Shown here: positions 47,202-55,188 of the stretch, piece after piece
How the letters are laid out: the number at the start of each line of letters is the position of its first letter
How positions within the stretch are numbered: position 1 is the first letter of the stretch
Assembly (NCBI RefSeq): GCF_025628985.1
Contig: NZ_JAOTEM010000005.1
Span: 1 to 64,000, forward strand
Direction: 5' to 3'
Source of the DNA: Chryseobacterium edaphi
GTDB lineage: Bacteria > Bacteroidota > Bacteroidia > Flavobacteriales > Weeksellaceae
Length of the DNA: 64,000 nt
Made by a program: the position numbers and the translations under genes
The notes under the pieces: model-generated
What the model saw: the letters and a program-made list of their open reading frames with translations, nothing else
The model's database searches: none
Told to the model about the DNA's origin: nothing

Positions 47202-47939
47202 TTATTTAATATATTTTTCCAAACCTGTCTTTAAGTTCTTTAAAGACTTTGTAGCCAGTTTTGCAACCGTTTCTGCACCCAATTTTGAGAGATGCGTGTC
47301 ATCGGCTTTATCTTTTTCATAATAGGCATTTTCACCTGCTTTAAAGTATAAATGCAATAGTTTTGATTTTTCAGGACCTGCAGCAATTTCCATTTGTTCG
47401 GTTAGCAATTGCATGTCTACAAAAGCAACTTTCATGTCATCAGCAACCATTCTTACCACCAAAGGATAATCCGTGTGCGTGTCGATTAAAACACCGTTTT
47501 CGTTAAAATTTCTTCTGGTTATAGAAGTCATCAAAATTGGTGTAGCACCTTTAGCACGAGTCTCGTTCACATATCTTTCAAGATTCGCTCTGTACTGCGT
47601 ATGAGGATTGGTAAATTTGGTAGAATCTTTCAGTTTCTGATCATTATGGCCGAACTGAATCACTACAAAATCTCCTTTTTTCAATTGTTTTTCCACTTTA
47701 TCCCATCTTCCTTCACTTCGGAAACTTTTTGAGCTTCGTCCGTTCATTGCGTGGTTTTGTAATTCAATTCCTGTTGTCAAAAATTGTGGCAAAACCTGTC
47801 CCCATCCGTGTTCCGGATTTTTATCGGGATTGTCTTTGTTTGACATGGTTGAGTCGCCGATTAAAAATAAGGTTGGTTTTTTCTGTGCAAATGTGATTAC
47901 TGAAATTACGATGCTTAGAATTAAAAGTATTTTTTTCAT
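47202..47939 (-). CDS. CE12 rhamnogalacturonan acetylesterase (SGNH hydrolase), copy 1
   Basis: 245 aa with a signal peptide (cleaved near TFAQ, residue 18). SGNH blocks: LIGDSTMSN (Ser nucleophile), GWGQVLPQF, NHAMNGRSSKSF (oxyanion Gly), QFGHNDQK (Asn) and ADDTHLSKLGA (catalytic Asp/His). CE12 enzymes remove acetyl groups from galacturonate in rhamnogalacturonan I, exposing it to lyases. A second, lipoprotein-type CE12 is at 52276, suggesting cleavage at different sites in the envelope. Confidence 0.85.
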   Translation of the reverse strand: MKKILLILSIVISVITFAQKKPTLFLIGDSTMSNKDNPDKNPEHGWGQVLPQFLTTGIELQNHAMNGRSSKSFRSEGRWDKVEKQLKKGDFVVIQFGHNDQKLKDSTKFTNPHTQYRANLERYVNETRAKGATPILMTSITRRNFNENGVLIDTHTDYPLVVRMVADDMKVAFVDMQLLTEQMEIAAGPEKSKLLHLYFKAGENAYYEKDKADDTHLSKLGAETVAKLATKSLKNLKTGLEKYIK

Positions 47940-47970
47940 TTTAATTTTTATTTAATGTGTAAAATTTTAA

Positions 47971-48095
47971 ACCGCAAAAGAATCAAAAGAAATGATTAAA
48001 AATAAGACTGTCAAAAGTTTGCAAAATGTAAAAGTTTCATTTTGCAAACTTTTGATGATCTATCATTCTCGACCGTCTTTTGTTTCTTTTGCGGT
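47971..48095. repeat. 125-bp nested palindrome
   Basis: Outer arms ACCGCAAAAG (47971-47980) and CTTTTGCGGT (48086-48095). Inner perfect 17-nt arms at 48012-48028 and 48038-48054 with a 9-nt loop. It lies between the two - strand genes CE12 and CE8, with no ORF of its own. Confidence 0.8.
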
Positions 48096-48132
48096 AAAAT
48101 ATCTTTTCATTGTATGGTTTTATTATTGTGAA

Positions 48133-48157
48133 ATGCTTCGACAGGCTCAGCATGACA
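48133..48157. repeat. REP-like unit CTTCGACAnGCTCAG, copy 2
   Basis: ATGCT-TCGACAGGCTC-AGCAT stem-loop followed by GACA; same core as 45626-45650. The rest of 47940-48209 holds nothing else recognisable. Confidence 0.65.
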
Positions 48158-48209
48158 TCGCTAATACTAACTGTTATATTTAAATGGCTTTGAGATTGCT
48201 CATTACCAA

Positions 48210-49187
48210 TTACTTATTAAGCATATCCGGATTCCAGTCTCCGAAAATGTTTTTGATGGTGTATTTTTTTGATTCTTTTTTTGTCAGTTGATGCGACCAT
48301 GGTACACGGTTTTCGGTTTTTCCGCCTTCGCCTTTACTTTTGTATTCTGCGTAGTATGCGGTTTTGTCTTTGTCCGGGAACATTTTGTCGCCTTTCCAAG
48401 GGTTCCAGCCTTCAGGAAGGATGTGGTTGCCCATTTCGGTATTGATGAAAACGGTTCTTGCATAAGATCTCCAAGGTCTTCCGAGGAAAACTTTTGTGAT
48501 TCCTTCTTTTGCAATCAATTTGCAGTCGAAGAAAACATAGCCAAAACTTTTTGACTGATCCGTTGATGCCGCTGTGATGTAAGAATTGGCTAAACTTTTT
48601 ATCGTACAGTTTTTAAAAATAACCGTTGCAGAACCGAATAGAAAATCAGTTGTTCCTTCAATATAGCAGTTTTCATAATATTGTCTGCTGTGATTTCCGC
48701 CTGTATAAACCGTGTCCTGACAACCTAAAATTTTAGAATCTTTGATGATAAAACGGTCACCTTCTACATGAAGTGCAACTGCCTGTCCTTGGTTGCAGGA
48801 TGCATTCTGAATGGTAAGATTTAAAATTTTAATATCATCCGACATTACTAAAAGTGTGTACGAATTGAAAGTCGTCATTTTTTCATTCAAAGCATCCAGT
48901 TTTCCTGAATAATCATCGTTGGAAATGATCGTATTTTCCTTACTGTCGCCCTGTAAAGTGATTTTATGTTTTGAAGATGGAATGACGATCTTCTCATTGT
49001 ACGTTCCAGCTTTTATTTTAACCAAAGCTTCACCCGGACCGAGATCTCGAATCGATGTAATTGCTTTTTGAATAGAAGTGAATTGTCCGCTTCCGTCTTG
49101 TGCTACCGTAATAGTAATGTATGGATTGCTTTGTGCAAGTACAGAATTGGTTACTGAAAAGAGAAGTATCAAAAATATTTTTTTCAT
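48210..49187 (-). CDS. CE8 pectin methylesterase, copy 1
   Basis: 325 aa with a signal peptide (cleaved near VLAQ, residue 19). Right-handed beta-helix with all CE8 motifs: GTYNEK, GQAVALHVEG, CQDTVYTGG (catalytic Asp), TTDFLFGSA (second Asp) and FLGRPWRSY (Arg/Trp). It removes methyl esters from homogalacturonan, making it accessible to PL1, PL10 and GH28. It is a paralogue of 58979-60004, which carries an extra stretch near its first third. Confidence 0.9.
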   Translation of the reverse strand: MKKIFLILLFSVTNSVLAQSNPYITITVAQDGSGQFTSIQKAITSIRDLGPGEALVKIKAGTYNEKIVIPSSKHKITLQGDSKENTIISNDDYSGKLDALNEKMTTFNSYTLLVMSDDIKILNLTIQNASCNQGQAVALHVEGDRFIIKDSKILGCQDTVYTGGNHSRQYYENCYIEGTTDFLFGSATVIFKNCTIKSLANSYITAASTDQSKSFGYVFFDCKLIAKEGITKVFLGRPWRSYARTVFINTEMGNHILPEGWNPWKGDKMFPDKDKTAYYAEYKSKGEGGKTENRVPWSHQLTKKESKKYTIKNIFGDWNPDMLNK

Positions 49188-49305
49188 AAATACATTTTAT
49201 GATTGATTCTTAATTTTTTAAATGCAAAGGTTATATTTAAATCTTATACTTAAAGAATTTGAACAAGTTGCTTGAAGTTTAAACATTATTAATTCTTAAT
49301 TTTTT

Positions 49306-49454
49306 AACGCAAAGATTTTTTTTTGCTATATATTTTAAGGAGCAGAGGATGCGAACAAAGTCGCTTAAGCCTGAAAATAATCGTGAGCTTAAAATCAATT
49401 TATTGATTATTCTTTGCTCTTTAAACGTTTTCAATCAAATTAAATCTTTGCGTT
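49306..49454. repeat. 149-bp imperfect palindrome
   Basis: Outer arms AACGCAAAGATTT (49306-49318) and AAATCTTTGCGTT (49442-49454) are a perfect 13-nt inverted pair. Inner TTTAAGGAGCAGAG pairs imperfectly with TCTTTGCTCTTTAAA. The GCGCAAAG/CGCAAAG arms recall the element at 40292-40481. It sits in a 326-nt spacer with no gene. Confidence 0.7.
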
Positions 49455-49463
49455 TTAATTTTG

Positions 49464-49512
49464 CCTAAACTTAAACTTAAACTTAAACTTAAACCTAAAC
49501 CTAAACCTAAAA
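49464..49512. repeat. Hexamer tandem repeat (CTTAAA)n(CCTAAA)n
   Basis: About eight consecutive 6-nt units, roughly four CTTAAA and then four CCTAAA, ending 2 nt before the stop codon of the alpha/beta-hydrolase gene on the - strand. A slippage-prone, telomere-like sequence in the 3' end of a transcript. Confidence 0.85.
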
Positions 49513-49513
49513 C

Positions 49514-50425
49514 TTACTTCAAATATTTATCTAAAAACTGAAGCGTCAAATCCAAAGTTTCTGTAAACCAAGGTTCTGCAGACCAAAAGGAATGTGGTGT
49601 ATCTTTAATTTCATGAACCTCTGTTGGAGTATTAAAACTTTTCAGTTTTTTCATCATATCGTCTCTTCCCGCATGAAAACGAGGCTGAGAACTGTTGATG
49701 AAAATTGTCGGAGGTGTATTTTTATCAACAAATTCTAAAGGTGAAGCATCTTTCCAGATTTCAGGATTGTCTTTTTGAGCATAACCAAGCCAAAAAGCGT
49801 CGTAAGTTCCTTCTTTTCCGGATTCTTCATGAATAAATGACACAACACCGTCAATATTAACGATGGTTTTTATTTTACCTTTAGATTTTACGCCAACCAA
49901 TGTTGCAATCTGTGCTCCGGCTGATTCTCCCAAAATTCCGATTTTTTTTGTGTTTAAATAATACTTTTTTTTGTTTTTCTTCAAATATTCAATAGCATTA
50001 TTCACATCATCAATCGCCGCGGGATATTTTGCGACTTCGCTCAGACGGTAACCAACTGCAATGGCAACATAACCTTTGGCTGCCAATTCCTGAGCCATAT
50101 ATTTTTCATTTTCCTTGCTTCCCGAAATCCAGCCGCCACCGTGAATCAAAGCGATTCCCGGATGTTTTGTGGATTTGTCGAGAGGGTAGTAGATGTCTGC
50201 TTTCAGGGAAAGTCCGTTGATGTTGGCATATTCTACATCCTTATCAATTCCTATATTTACAGGAACCGGTCTGTTCAAAGGCGTGATGAACGGATGTTTC
50301 TTTTTTAGTTTTTCATACGTTGCTTCATTTGTATAAGGAGTACCAGTATTCGGTTTTGTCTGACCGAATACTGATGTAACTCCTACAAAAAAAACAAAAA
50401 GAAAATATAGTTTGTGAAAACTCAT
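49514..50425 (-). CDS. Secreted alpha/beta-hydrolase (esterase-like)
   Basis: 303 aa with a signal peptide (cleaved after VFGQ, residue 22). HSL-like motifs: ALIHGGGWISGSK (oxyanion HGGGW), GILGESAGAQIATL (Ser nucleophile), and the terminal DTPHSFWS histidine. It is distinct from the two tandem esterases downstream (different elbow, ESAG rather than TSAG). Likely removes acetyl or other ester groups from pectin; substrate not determined by sequence. 178 nt separate it from GH28. Confidence 0.75.
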   Translation of the reverse strand: MSFHKLYFLFVFFVGVTSVFGQTKPNTGTPYTNEATYEKLKKKHPFITPLNRPVPVNIGIDKDVEYANINGLSLKADIYYPLDKSTKHPGIALIHGGGWISGSKENEKYMAQELAAKGYVAIAVGYRLSEVAKYPAAIDDVNNAIEYLKKNKKKYYLNTKKIGILGESAGAQIATLVGVKSKGKIKTIVNIDGVVSFIHEESGKEGTYDAFWLGYAQKDNPEIWKDASPLEFVDKNTPPTIFINSSQPRFHAGRDDMMKKLKSFNTPTEVHEIKDTPHSFWSAEPWFTETLDLTLQFLDKYLK

Positions 50426-50603
50426 TTTTAAAATAATATTTGGTGTCTAATTAACTTTAAAACTTAAAATTTGACCACAAAAGGCACAAAAGTTTTAACA
50501 CATTAGAAAATTTTAAGTCTACAAGTTTGAAAATATGAAGAACACATAAGTTTAAAAATCAGAGATTTTTCTTTTACCTTATATCCAAAACTCATATCTA
50601 AAT

Positions 50604-52265
50604 TTACTTTACTGCATTTTTTGCAATCTCTTTCGAAACCTGCAATTGCTCTCCAGTTACATTTTTTGGTAATTTAACAGCTGAAGTTTTGCTTCCTAAA
50701 ACTTTAATTGTCGGTTTTTGAGAAGCTTCCAACTGAAGAGTAGATAGGTCTACGTTTTTACTGTTGTAAACAATTGCTCCTGTTCCTTCGCTGTATTTCA
50801 ATTTTACGTTTTTCAAAACAATTCCGTCTGCATCTACGATGGTTAATGCTTTTTTGGTGTCAAACTGAGAATCTTCAATCACGATGTTTTTAATATTCAT
50901 TTCAGCTAAACCATTGATGGCAACTGCTTCATAAGAATTAACCGCATTGATGTTTTTAAAATAAATATTTCTGAAAATCGGCGTTTTTTCTGTTACAGGA
51001 AATACTTTTTCAGGAACCTTATTTCCTTCTGCATTTTGCCCGTCTTCCAAAACCGGAGAAGCCCCTTCATAGAACATATTAAACCCAATAGTTTGAGTCG
51101 GAATGTTGATCATATCAATGTTTTTGACATAAATATTTTCAACAACACCACCTCTTCCACGGGTTGTTTTGAAACGGAGACCAATATCGGTTCCAATAAA
51201 AGTACAGTCTGAAACGTGAATATTTCTCGCACCTCCCGACATTTCACTTCCAATAACGAAACCTCCGTGACCATGATATACAACATTGTTTTTAATGATC
51301 ACATTTTCAGTTGGCATGTTTCTTTTTCTACCATCTTCATCTTTACCTGATTTAATACAGATTGCGTCATCACCTACGTCAAAAGTATTGTCGTAGATCA
51401 AAACATTTTTACATGATTCTAAATCTACGCCGTCACCGTTCTGAGAATACCAAGGATTTCTAACCGTAAGATTTTTAAGGATAATATTTGAAGACATCAA
51501 TGGGTGAAGGTTCCACGCTGGAGAGTTCTGGAAGGTTGGTCCATCCAAAAGAACTTTATCGCAACCTACGATACTTACCATTACCGGACGAAGGAAATCT
51601 TTTACAGATTCCAGTTCAGATTTGTTGATTTTATCGGGAACATTAAAACTTGAGCTGCTTTCAAATCCTTTTTTATAACTTTCTGAAGGATACCATGTTT
51701 TACCATCAGCAGAAACAATTCCACCTGAAGAAACAAATTTTTTCCATTCAGTTTCAGACAGTTTTCCTTTTTTTACAGCTCTCCATGCATCACCATTTCC
51801 GTCGATTACGCCTTTTCCTGTAATCGCAATATTTGTAGCATTTCTTGCAGAAATTGGAGATTGGCAACGGATGGTATTCAGACCTTCAAAACTCACATCA
51901 ACCAAAGGATAATCACTTTTATCTTTGCTGAACGTAATAAATGCACCGTCTTCGATATGAAGATTGATGTTGCTTTGCAAAACGATGGGTCCTGTTAACC
52001 AAAGTCCTCTTGGAACCACCAGTTTACCGCCACCTTTTTTCACCAAAGCGTCGATTGCCTTTTTGAAAGCTTCTGTATTTTTCACACTTCCCCCTGCAAC
52101 ACCACCGAAATCTTTGATCGATACGGTATTTGCTGAGAAAGATGTTTCTGCCACTTTAGGCATTTTAAACTCAATTCCTTTATAAATATCTGTATTCTGA
52201 GCGTAGAACTGTCCCGAAAACATCATTGCCGCGACAAGACCTATTATTTTGAATGACTTCTTCAT
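50604..52265 (-). CDS. GH28 polygalacturonase-family hydrolase
   Basis: 553 aa with a signal peptide (cleaved near FYAQ, residue 23). Beta-helix with the GH28 active-site set: NGDGVDLES (first Asp), GDDAICIKSG (Asp pair), HGHGGFVIGSE (His) and LRFKTTRGRGG (Arg-x-Lys). The length and N-terminal extension suggest an exo-acting enzyme on galacturonan or rhamnogalacturonan oligomers. It is 10 nt downstream of the CE12 lipoprotein gene on the same transcript. A Lys-rich C-terminal tail (VTGEQLQVSKEIAKNAVK) follows the helix. Confidence 0.9.
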   Translation of the reverse strand: MKKSFKIIGLVAAMMFSGQFYAQNTDIYKGIEFKMPKVAETSFSANTVSIKDFGGVAGGSVKNTEAFKKAIDALVKKGGGKLVVPRGLWLTGPIVLQSNINLHIEDGAFITFSKDKSDYPLVDVSFEGLNTIRCQSPISARNATNIAITGKGVIDGNGDAWRAVKKGKLSETEWKKFVSSGGIVSADGKTWYPSESYKKGFESSSSFNVPDKINKSELESVKDFLRPVMVSIVGCDKVLLDGPTFQNSPAWNLHPLMSSNIILKNLTVRNPWYSQNGDGVDLESCKNVLIYDNTFDVGDDAICIKSGKDEDGRKRNMPTENVIIKNNVVYHGHGGFVIGSEMSGGARNIHVSDCTFIGTDIGLRFKTTRGRGGVVENIYVKNIDMINIPTQTIGFNMFYEGASPVLEDGQNAEGNKVPEKVFPVTEKTPIFRNIYFKNINAVNSYEAVAINGLAEMNIKNIVIEDSQFDTKKALTIVDADGIVLKNVKLKYSEGTGAIVYNSKNVDLSTLQLEASQKPTIKVLGSKTSAVKLPKNVTGEQLQVSKEIAKNAVK

Positions 52266-52275
52266 TATTTCTTTA

Positions 52276-53103
52276 TTATTTAGTTTTAATTATATTTTTA
52301 AATTCTGTGAACACCATCTGTGCCACCACTTTTGCTCCTTCCGGCTGAAAATGGGTGTTGTCTTTATTGCCTTTCGGATATGCTTCATAAACGCCTTCCG
52401 GAAGATTCATAAAGTAATGACTGCTCACATAATCCTGACCTTTTTTGGTGAAAAAATCCATAGATATTTTGTTTAAATCGATATGCGGAACATTCATTTC
52501 CTTAGCAATATCGATTGGAGCCTGCCAATATTCACCATGTACATTTTCCAGTTTCCCATCTTTCCATGGGAAGTTTCTTGCAACCGGAGTGATGATAATG
52601 GGTTTGCCGCCTTTCTGAATGGTTTGGGTTACGAATAATCTTAAAAATTCTTTGTACCCTTCGATATTTACGTAGCGTTCTGTATGTTTTTCTGAACCGT
52701 CGTTGTGACCGAACTGCATCATCACGTAATCGCCGGGTTTTAAATTTTCATACACATATCTCCATCTTCCTTCCTGAAAAAATGTTCTTGTGCTTCTTCC
52801 GCCGTGCGCTCTATCAATGATTTTTACCGAATCTTTTAATGACATCAAACCTTTCAAACTGTCTTTCACAAAAAACGGCTGAAAAACCTGTCCCCATCCT
52901 GTAACGGGATAACGAACCTTCATATAATCTTTGCCAGGCTCATAATTTCCTGTGTAATCAGCCATTGTAGAATCGCCAATGAGGAAAATATGGGTGACTT
53001 TTTTATCAGATTTAGTTTTAGCAACGGCATTTCGCGACTGACATGACGACAGAAGAAATGCGGCAACTAAAAATAAAATGATATGATTAAATGTTTTGTT
53101 CAT
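52276..53103 (-). CDS. CE12 rhamnogalacturonan acetylesterase, lipoprotein form
   Basis: About 275 aa from the ATG at 53103 (MNKTFNHIILF), five codons after the first in-frame start. Lipobox FLLSSC places it on a membrane. SGNH blocks: IGDSTMADY, GWGQVFQPFF, AHGGRSTRTF, QFGHNDGSE and DNTHFQPEGA. It has the same reaction as the CE12 at 47202, but the lipid anchor and an extra ~30 residues suggest it handles oligosaccharides at the cell surface or in the periplasm. GH28 follows closely. Confidence 0.85.
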   Translation of the reverse strand: MNKTFNHIILFLVAAFLLSSCQSRNAVAKTKSDKKVTHIFLIGDSTMADYTGNYEPGKDYMKVRYPVTGWGQVFQPFFVKDSLKGLMSLKDSVKIIDRAHGGRSTRTFFQEGRWRYVYENLKPGDYVMMQFGHNDGSEKHTERYVNIEGYKEFLRLFVTQTIQKGGKPIIITPVARNFPWKDGKLENVHGEYWQAPIDIAKEMNVPHIDLNKISMDFFTKKGQDYVSSHYFMNLPEGVYEAYPKGNKDNTHFQPEGAKVVAQMVFTEFKNIIKTK

Positions 53104-53147
53104 TATTGAAATTATCAAGCACGAATTTTCTAAACTTTTGATTTCAT

Positions 53148-53180
53148 AAACCTAACGGGTTTTGAAAACCCGTTAGGTTT
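53148..53180. repeat. 33-bp perfect palindrome (AAACCTAACGGGTTTT)
   Basis: Perfect 16-nt arms around a single G (53148-53163 and 53165-53180). The next bases on the + strand are AGTAGCC then T7. It lies between GH43 and CE12 and could act as an intra-operon attenuator or an mRNA-stabilising hairpin. Only one copy is seen in this window. Confidence 0.85.
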
Positions 53181-53197
53181 AGTAGCCTTTTTTTCTC

Positions 53198-53269
53198 TGC
53201 AGACTCAGCAAATCAGACAGATTTTTCTTTAATATTCATCTGTTAAAATCCTTGAAATCTGTGGGAAAT
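53198..53269. repeat. ATCTGTTAAAAT intergenic repeat, copy 3
   Basis: GCAGACTCAGCAAATCAGACAG ... ATCTGTTAAAATC ... GAAATCTGTGGGA, ending at the 3' end of the GH43 gene, as copies 1 and 2 do at their genes. Confidence 0.6.
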
Positions 53270-54910
53270 TTAATCTTTTGTAATTCTAAAATATTCAAAA
53301 TCTGCGTATCCACCGCGGTTTGCTTTCTGCGTACTTACAGAATATAACCCGACTTTGGCACCAATCCATTTTCCTGGTTTTGCCTGAAACGGTTCGCCCA
53401 CTTTAATGAAATTCTTTCCGTTTTCGCTGTAACTGAAGGTGCAAATTCCGTTTGGTTCGCTGACGTATACTTTGAAATACGCTTCGTTTCCTTTTAATTT
53501 GGTTTCAAATAAAACTTTTTCCTCGCCACCTTTTTCAGCCTTTTCAGCTTTTCTCAACTGAACATAATATCCATCGGTTTTATTGGTGATTACAAGCGAT
53601 GCGTGATCCATTCCCATGACCAAAAGTCCCGCAGTTTTTCCTTCCTTGGCATCTTCGGGAGTCAACTTAACTTTAGTTGACGCTACAAAATTCGGAGCCG
53701 GAAATTTTTGAGTTAAAAGATTCGGAACATTCCAAAGGTTTTTATCGTTTTCGCCCATTTTCATGGAGAATAGTCTCAGGAATTTCTGTCCGGGCAGTTT
53801 GGATGACCAAACGATGTTTTCGTTCGCGCTCCATTGCCACTGCAGACCTAATTTTTCACCATCAAACTCATCCGTTTCCGCTGGAGTTACGACAGGATAA
53901 GTTTTCCCGACGTTTGGTTTTTTATATGTTAAAACCGGTTCACCGATTCCGTTTTTATCGTTGTCGATTCCAATTACAGGCCAGTCTTTTTCCCATTTCA
54001 TCGGCTGCAAATGCACTATTCTTCCTCCCGCATCGACATCCTGAAAATGGTAGAACCAGTCTTCACCTGAAGGGGTATCCACCCAAGCTCCCTGATGCGG
54101 ACCGTTTATTTTTGTTTTGCCCTGTTCGAGAACAATTTTCTCTTCGTAGGGGCCGTATATATTTTTTGATCTTAAAACCAACTGCCAACCTGTAGCCACA
54201 CCACCCGCCGGAGCGAAAACGTAGTAATAGCCGTTTCTTTTATACATTTTTGGACCTTCAACCGTTGGATGAGCGTCGTGACCGTCGAAAATATGAACGC
54301 CTTTATCCAAAACTTTTGTTCCTTCAGGATTCATTTTGTTTAAAGACAAAATACTTTTTACACCGGCTCGGCTTCCTGCCCAACCATGAACCAAATAGGC
54401 CTGTCCGTCTTCATCCCAGAACGGGCAGGAATCGATTAAACCTTTTCCTTCCATGACCAAAACGGGTTCGTCCCATTTTCCAAGAGGATCTTTGGTTTTT
54501 ACCATATAAATTCCGAAATCCGGGTCGCCCCAGTAAATGTAGAATTCCCCTTTGTGGAAACGGATACTTGGTGCCCAAACCGCATCACCTCTTCTCGGAA
54601 CAGCGAAATGTTCTTTCGGTAAAACATCCTGAATTGCATAGTTCACCAATTTCCAGTTGACCATATCTTTTGAATGAAGAATAGGCAATCCCGGAGCTTC
54701 GTTGAAACTTGAAGCGGTCATATAATAATCATCGCCAACGCGCGTAACGTCTGGATCTGAATAATCTGCGTATAAGATCGGGTTTCTGAAATTTTTTCCC
54801 TGATCGGCAGTCCAGACTTCTGAAACGTAGGGTTTTTCCTGTGCATTTAAGTATGTTGATGCAATGGAAAATGCGGTGACTGAAAGTATATTTAAAATTT
54901 TGTTTGTCAT
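53270..54910 (-). CDS. GH43 beta-xylosidase / alpha-L-arabinofuranosidase with C-terminal sandwich
   Basis: 546 aa with a signal peptide (cleaved near YLNAQ, residue 24). Five-bladed propeller: DYSDPDVTRVGDDYYM (base Asp), GLIDSCPFWDEDG (pKa-modulating Asp) and TVEGPKMYKRN (acid Glu). Residues about 345-546 form the concanavalin-like C-terminal domain of large GH43 enzymes (DEFDGEKLGLQWQWSANEN, GYYVQLRKA). It would trim arabinose, xylose or galactose side chains of rhamnogalacturonan I. The 278-nt spacer upstream holds a palindrome (55049-55173). Confidence 0.88.
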   Translation of the reverse strand: MTNKILNILSVTAFSIASTYLNAQEKPYVSEVWTADQGKNFRNPILYADYSDPDVTRVGDDYYMTASSFNEAPGLPILHSKDMVNWKLVNYAIQDVLPKEHFAVPRRGDAVWAPSIRFHKGEFYIYWGDPDFGIYMVKTKDPLGKWDEPVLVMEGKGLIDSCPFWDEDGQAYLVHGWAGSRAGVKSILSLNKMNPEGTKVLDKGVHIFDGHDAHPTVEGPKMYKRNGYYYVFAPAGGVATGWQLVLRSKNIYGPYEEKIVLEQGKTKINGPHQGAWVDTPSGEDWFYHFQDVDAGGRIVHLQPMKWEKDWPVIGIDNDKNGIGEPVLTYKKPNVGKTYPVVTPAETDEFDGEKLGLQWQWSANENIVWSSKLPGQKFLRLFSMKMGENDKNLWNVPNLLTQKFPAPNFVASTKVKLTPEDAKEGKTAGLLVMGMDHASLVITNKTDGYYVQLRKAEKAEKGGEEKVLFETKLKGNEAYFKVYVSEPNGICTFSYSENGKNFIKVGEPFQAKPGKWIGAKVGLYSVSTQKANRGGYADFEYFRITKD

Positions 54911-55048
54911 AAAATCAGATTTTTGATCTGTTTAGATTTTTAATCCCGAAATTTTGGGACAAAGATTTTTTTAAAGTTGCTCTGCATACTTTTAGTTCGC
55001 AAAAGCGTTCTGCTTAGCAAAGGCTTTATGTTTTTAAAATAATATTTT

Positions 55049-55173
55049 AACCATTAAGTTTTTATTAAGAAGTTTAGAAAAATTAAGCTGAGCTTCGCTT
55101 TAAGCAAGTAGCTTAATAAAATCTCAGATTTAAGCCTTAATAAATCTTAACTTCTTAAATCTCCTTAATGGTT
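55049..55173. repeat. Imperfect ~125-bp palindrome
   Basis: Arms AACCATTAAG (55049-55058) and CTTAATGGTT (55164-55173). Inner ATTAAGAAGTTTA pairs imperfectly with TAACTTCTTAAAT near 55147. Central AAGCTGAGCTT half-repeats. The remainder of 54911-55188 is featureless. Confidence 0.65.
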
Positions 55174-55188
55174 TAATGGTTTTAAAAA

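Noticed and set aside
49464..49512. Possible CRISPR or telomere array
   Set aside because: Six-base units without spacers and no cas genes; only a simple tandem repeat.
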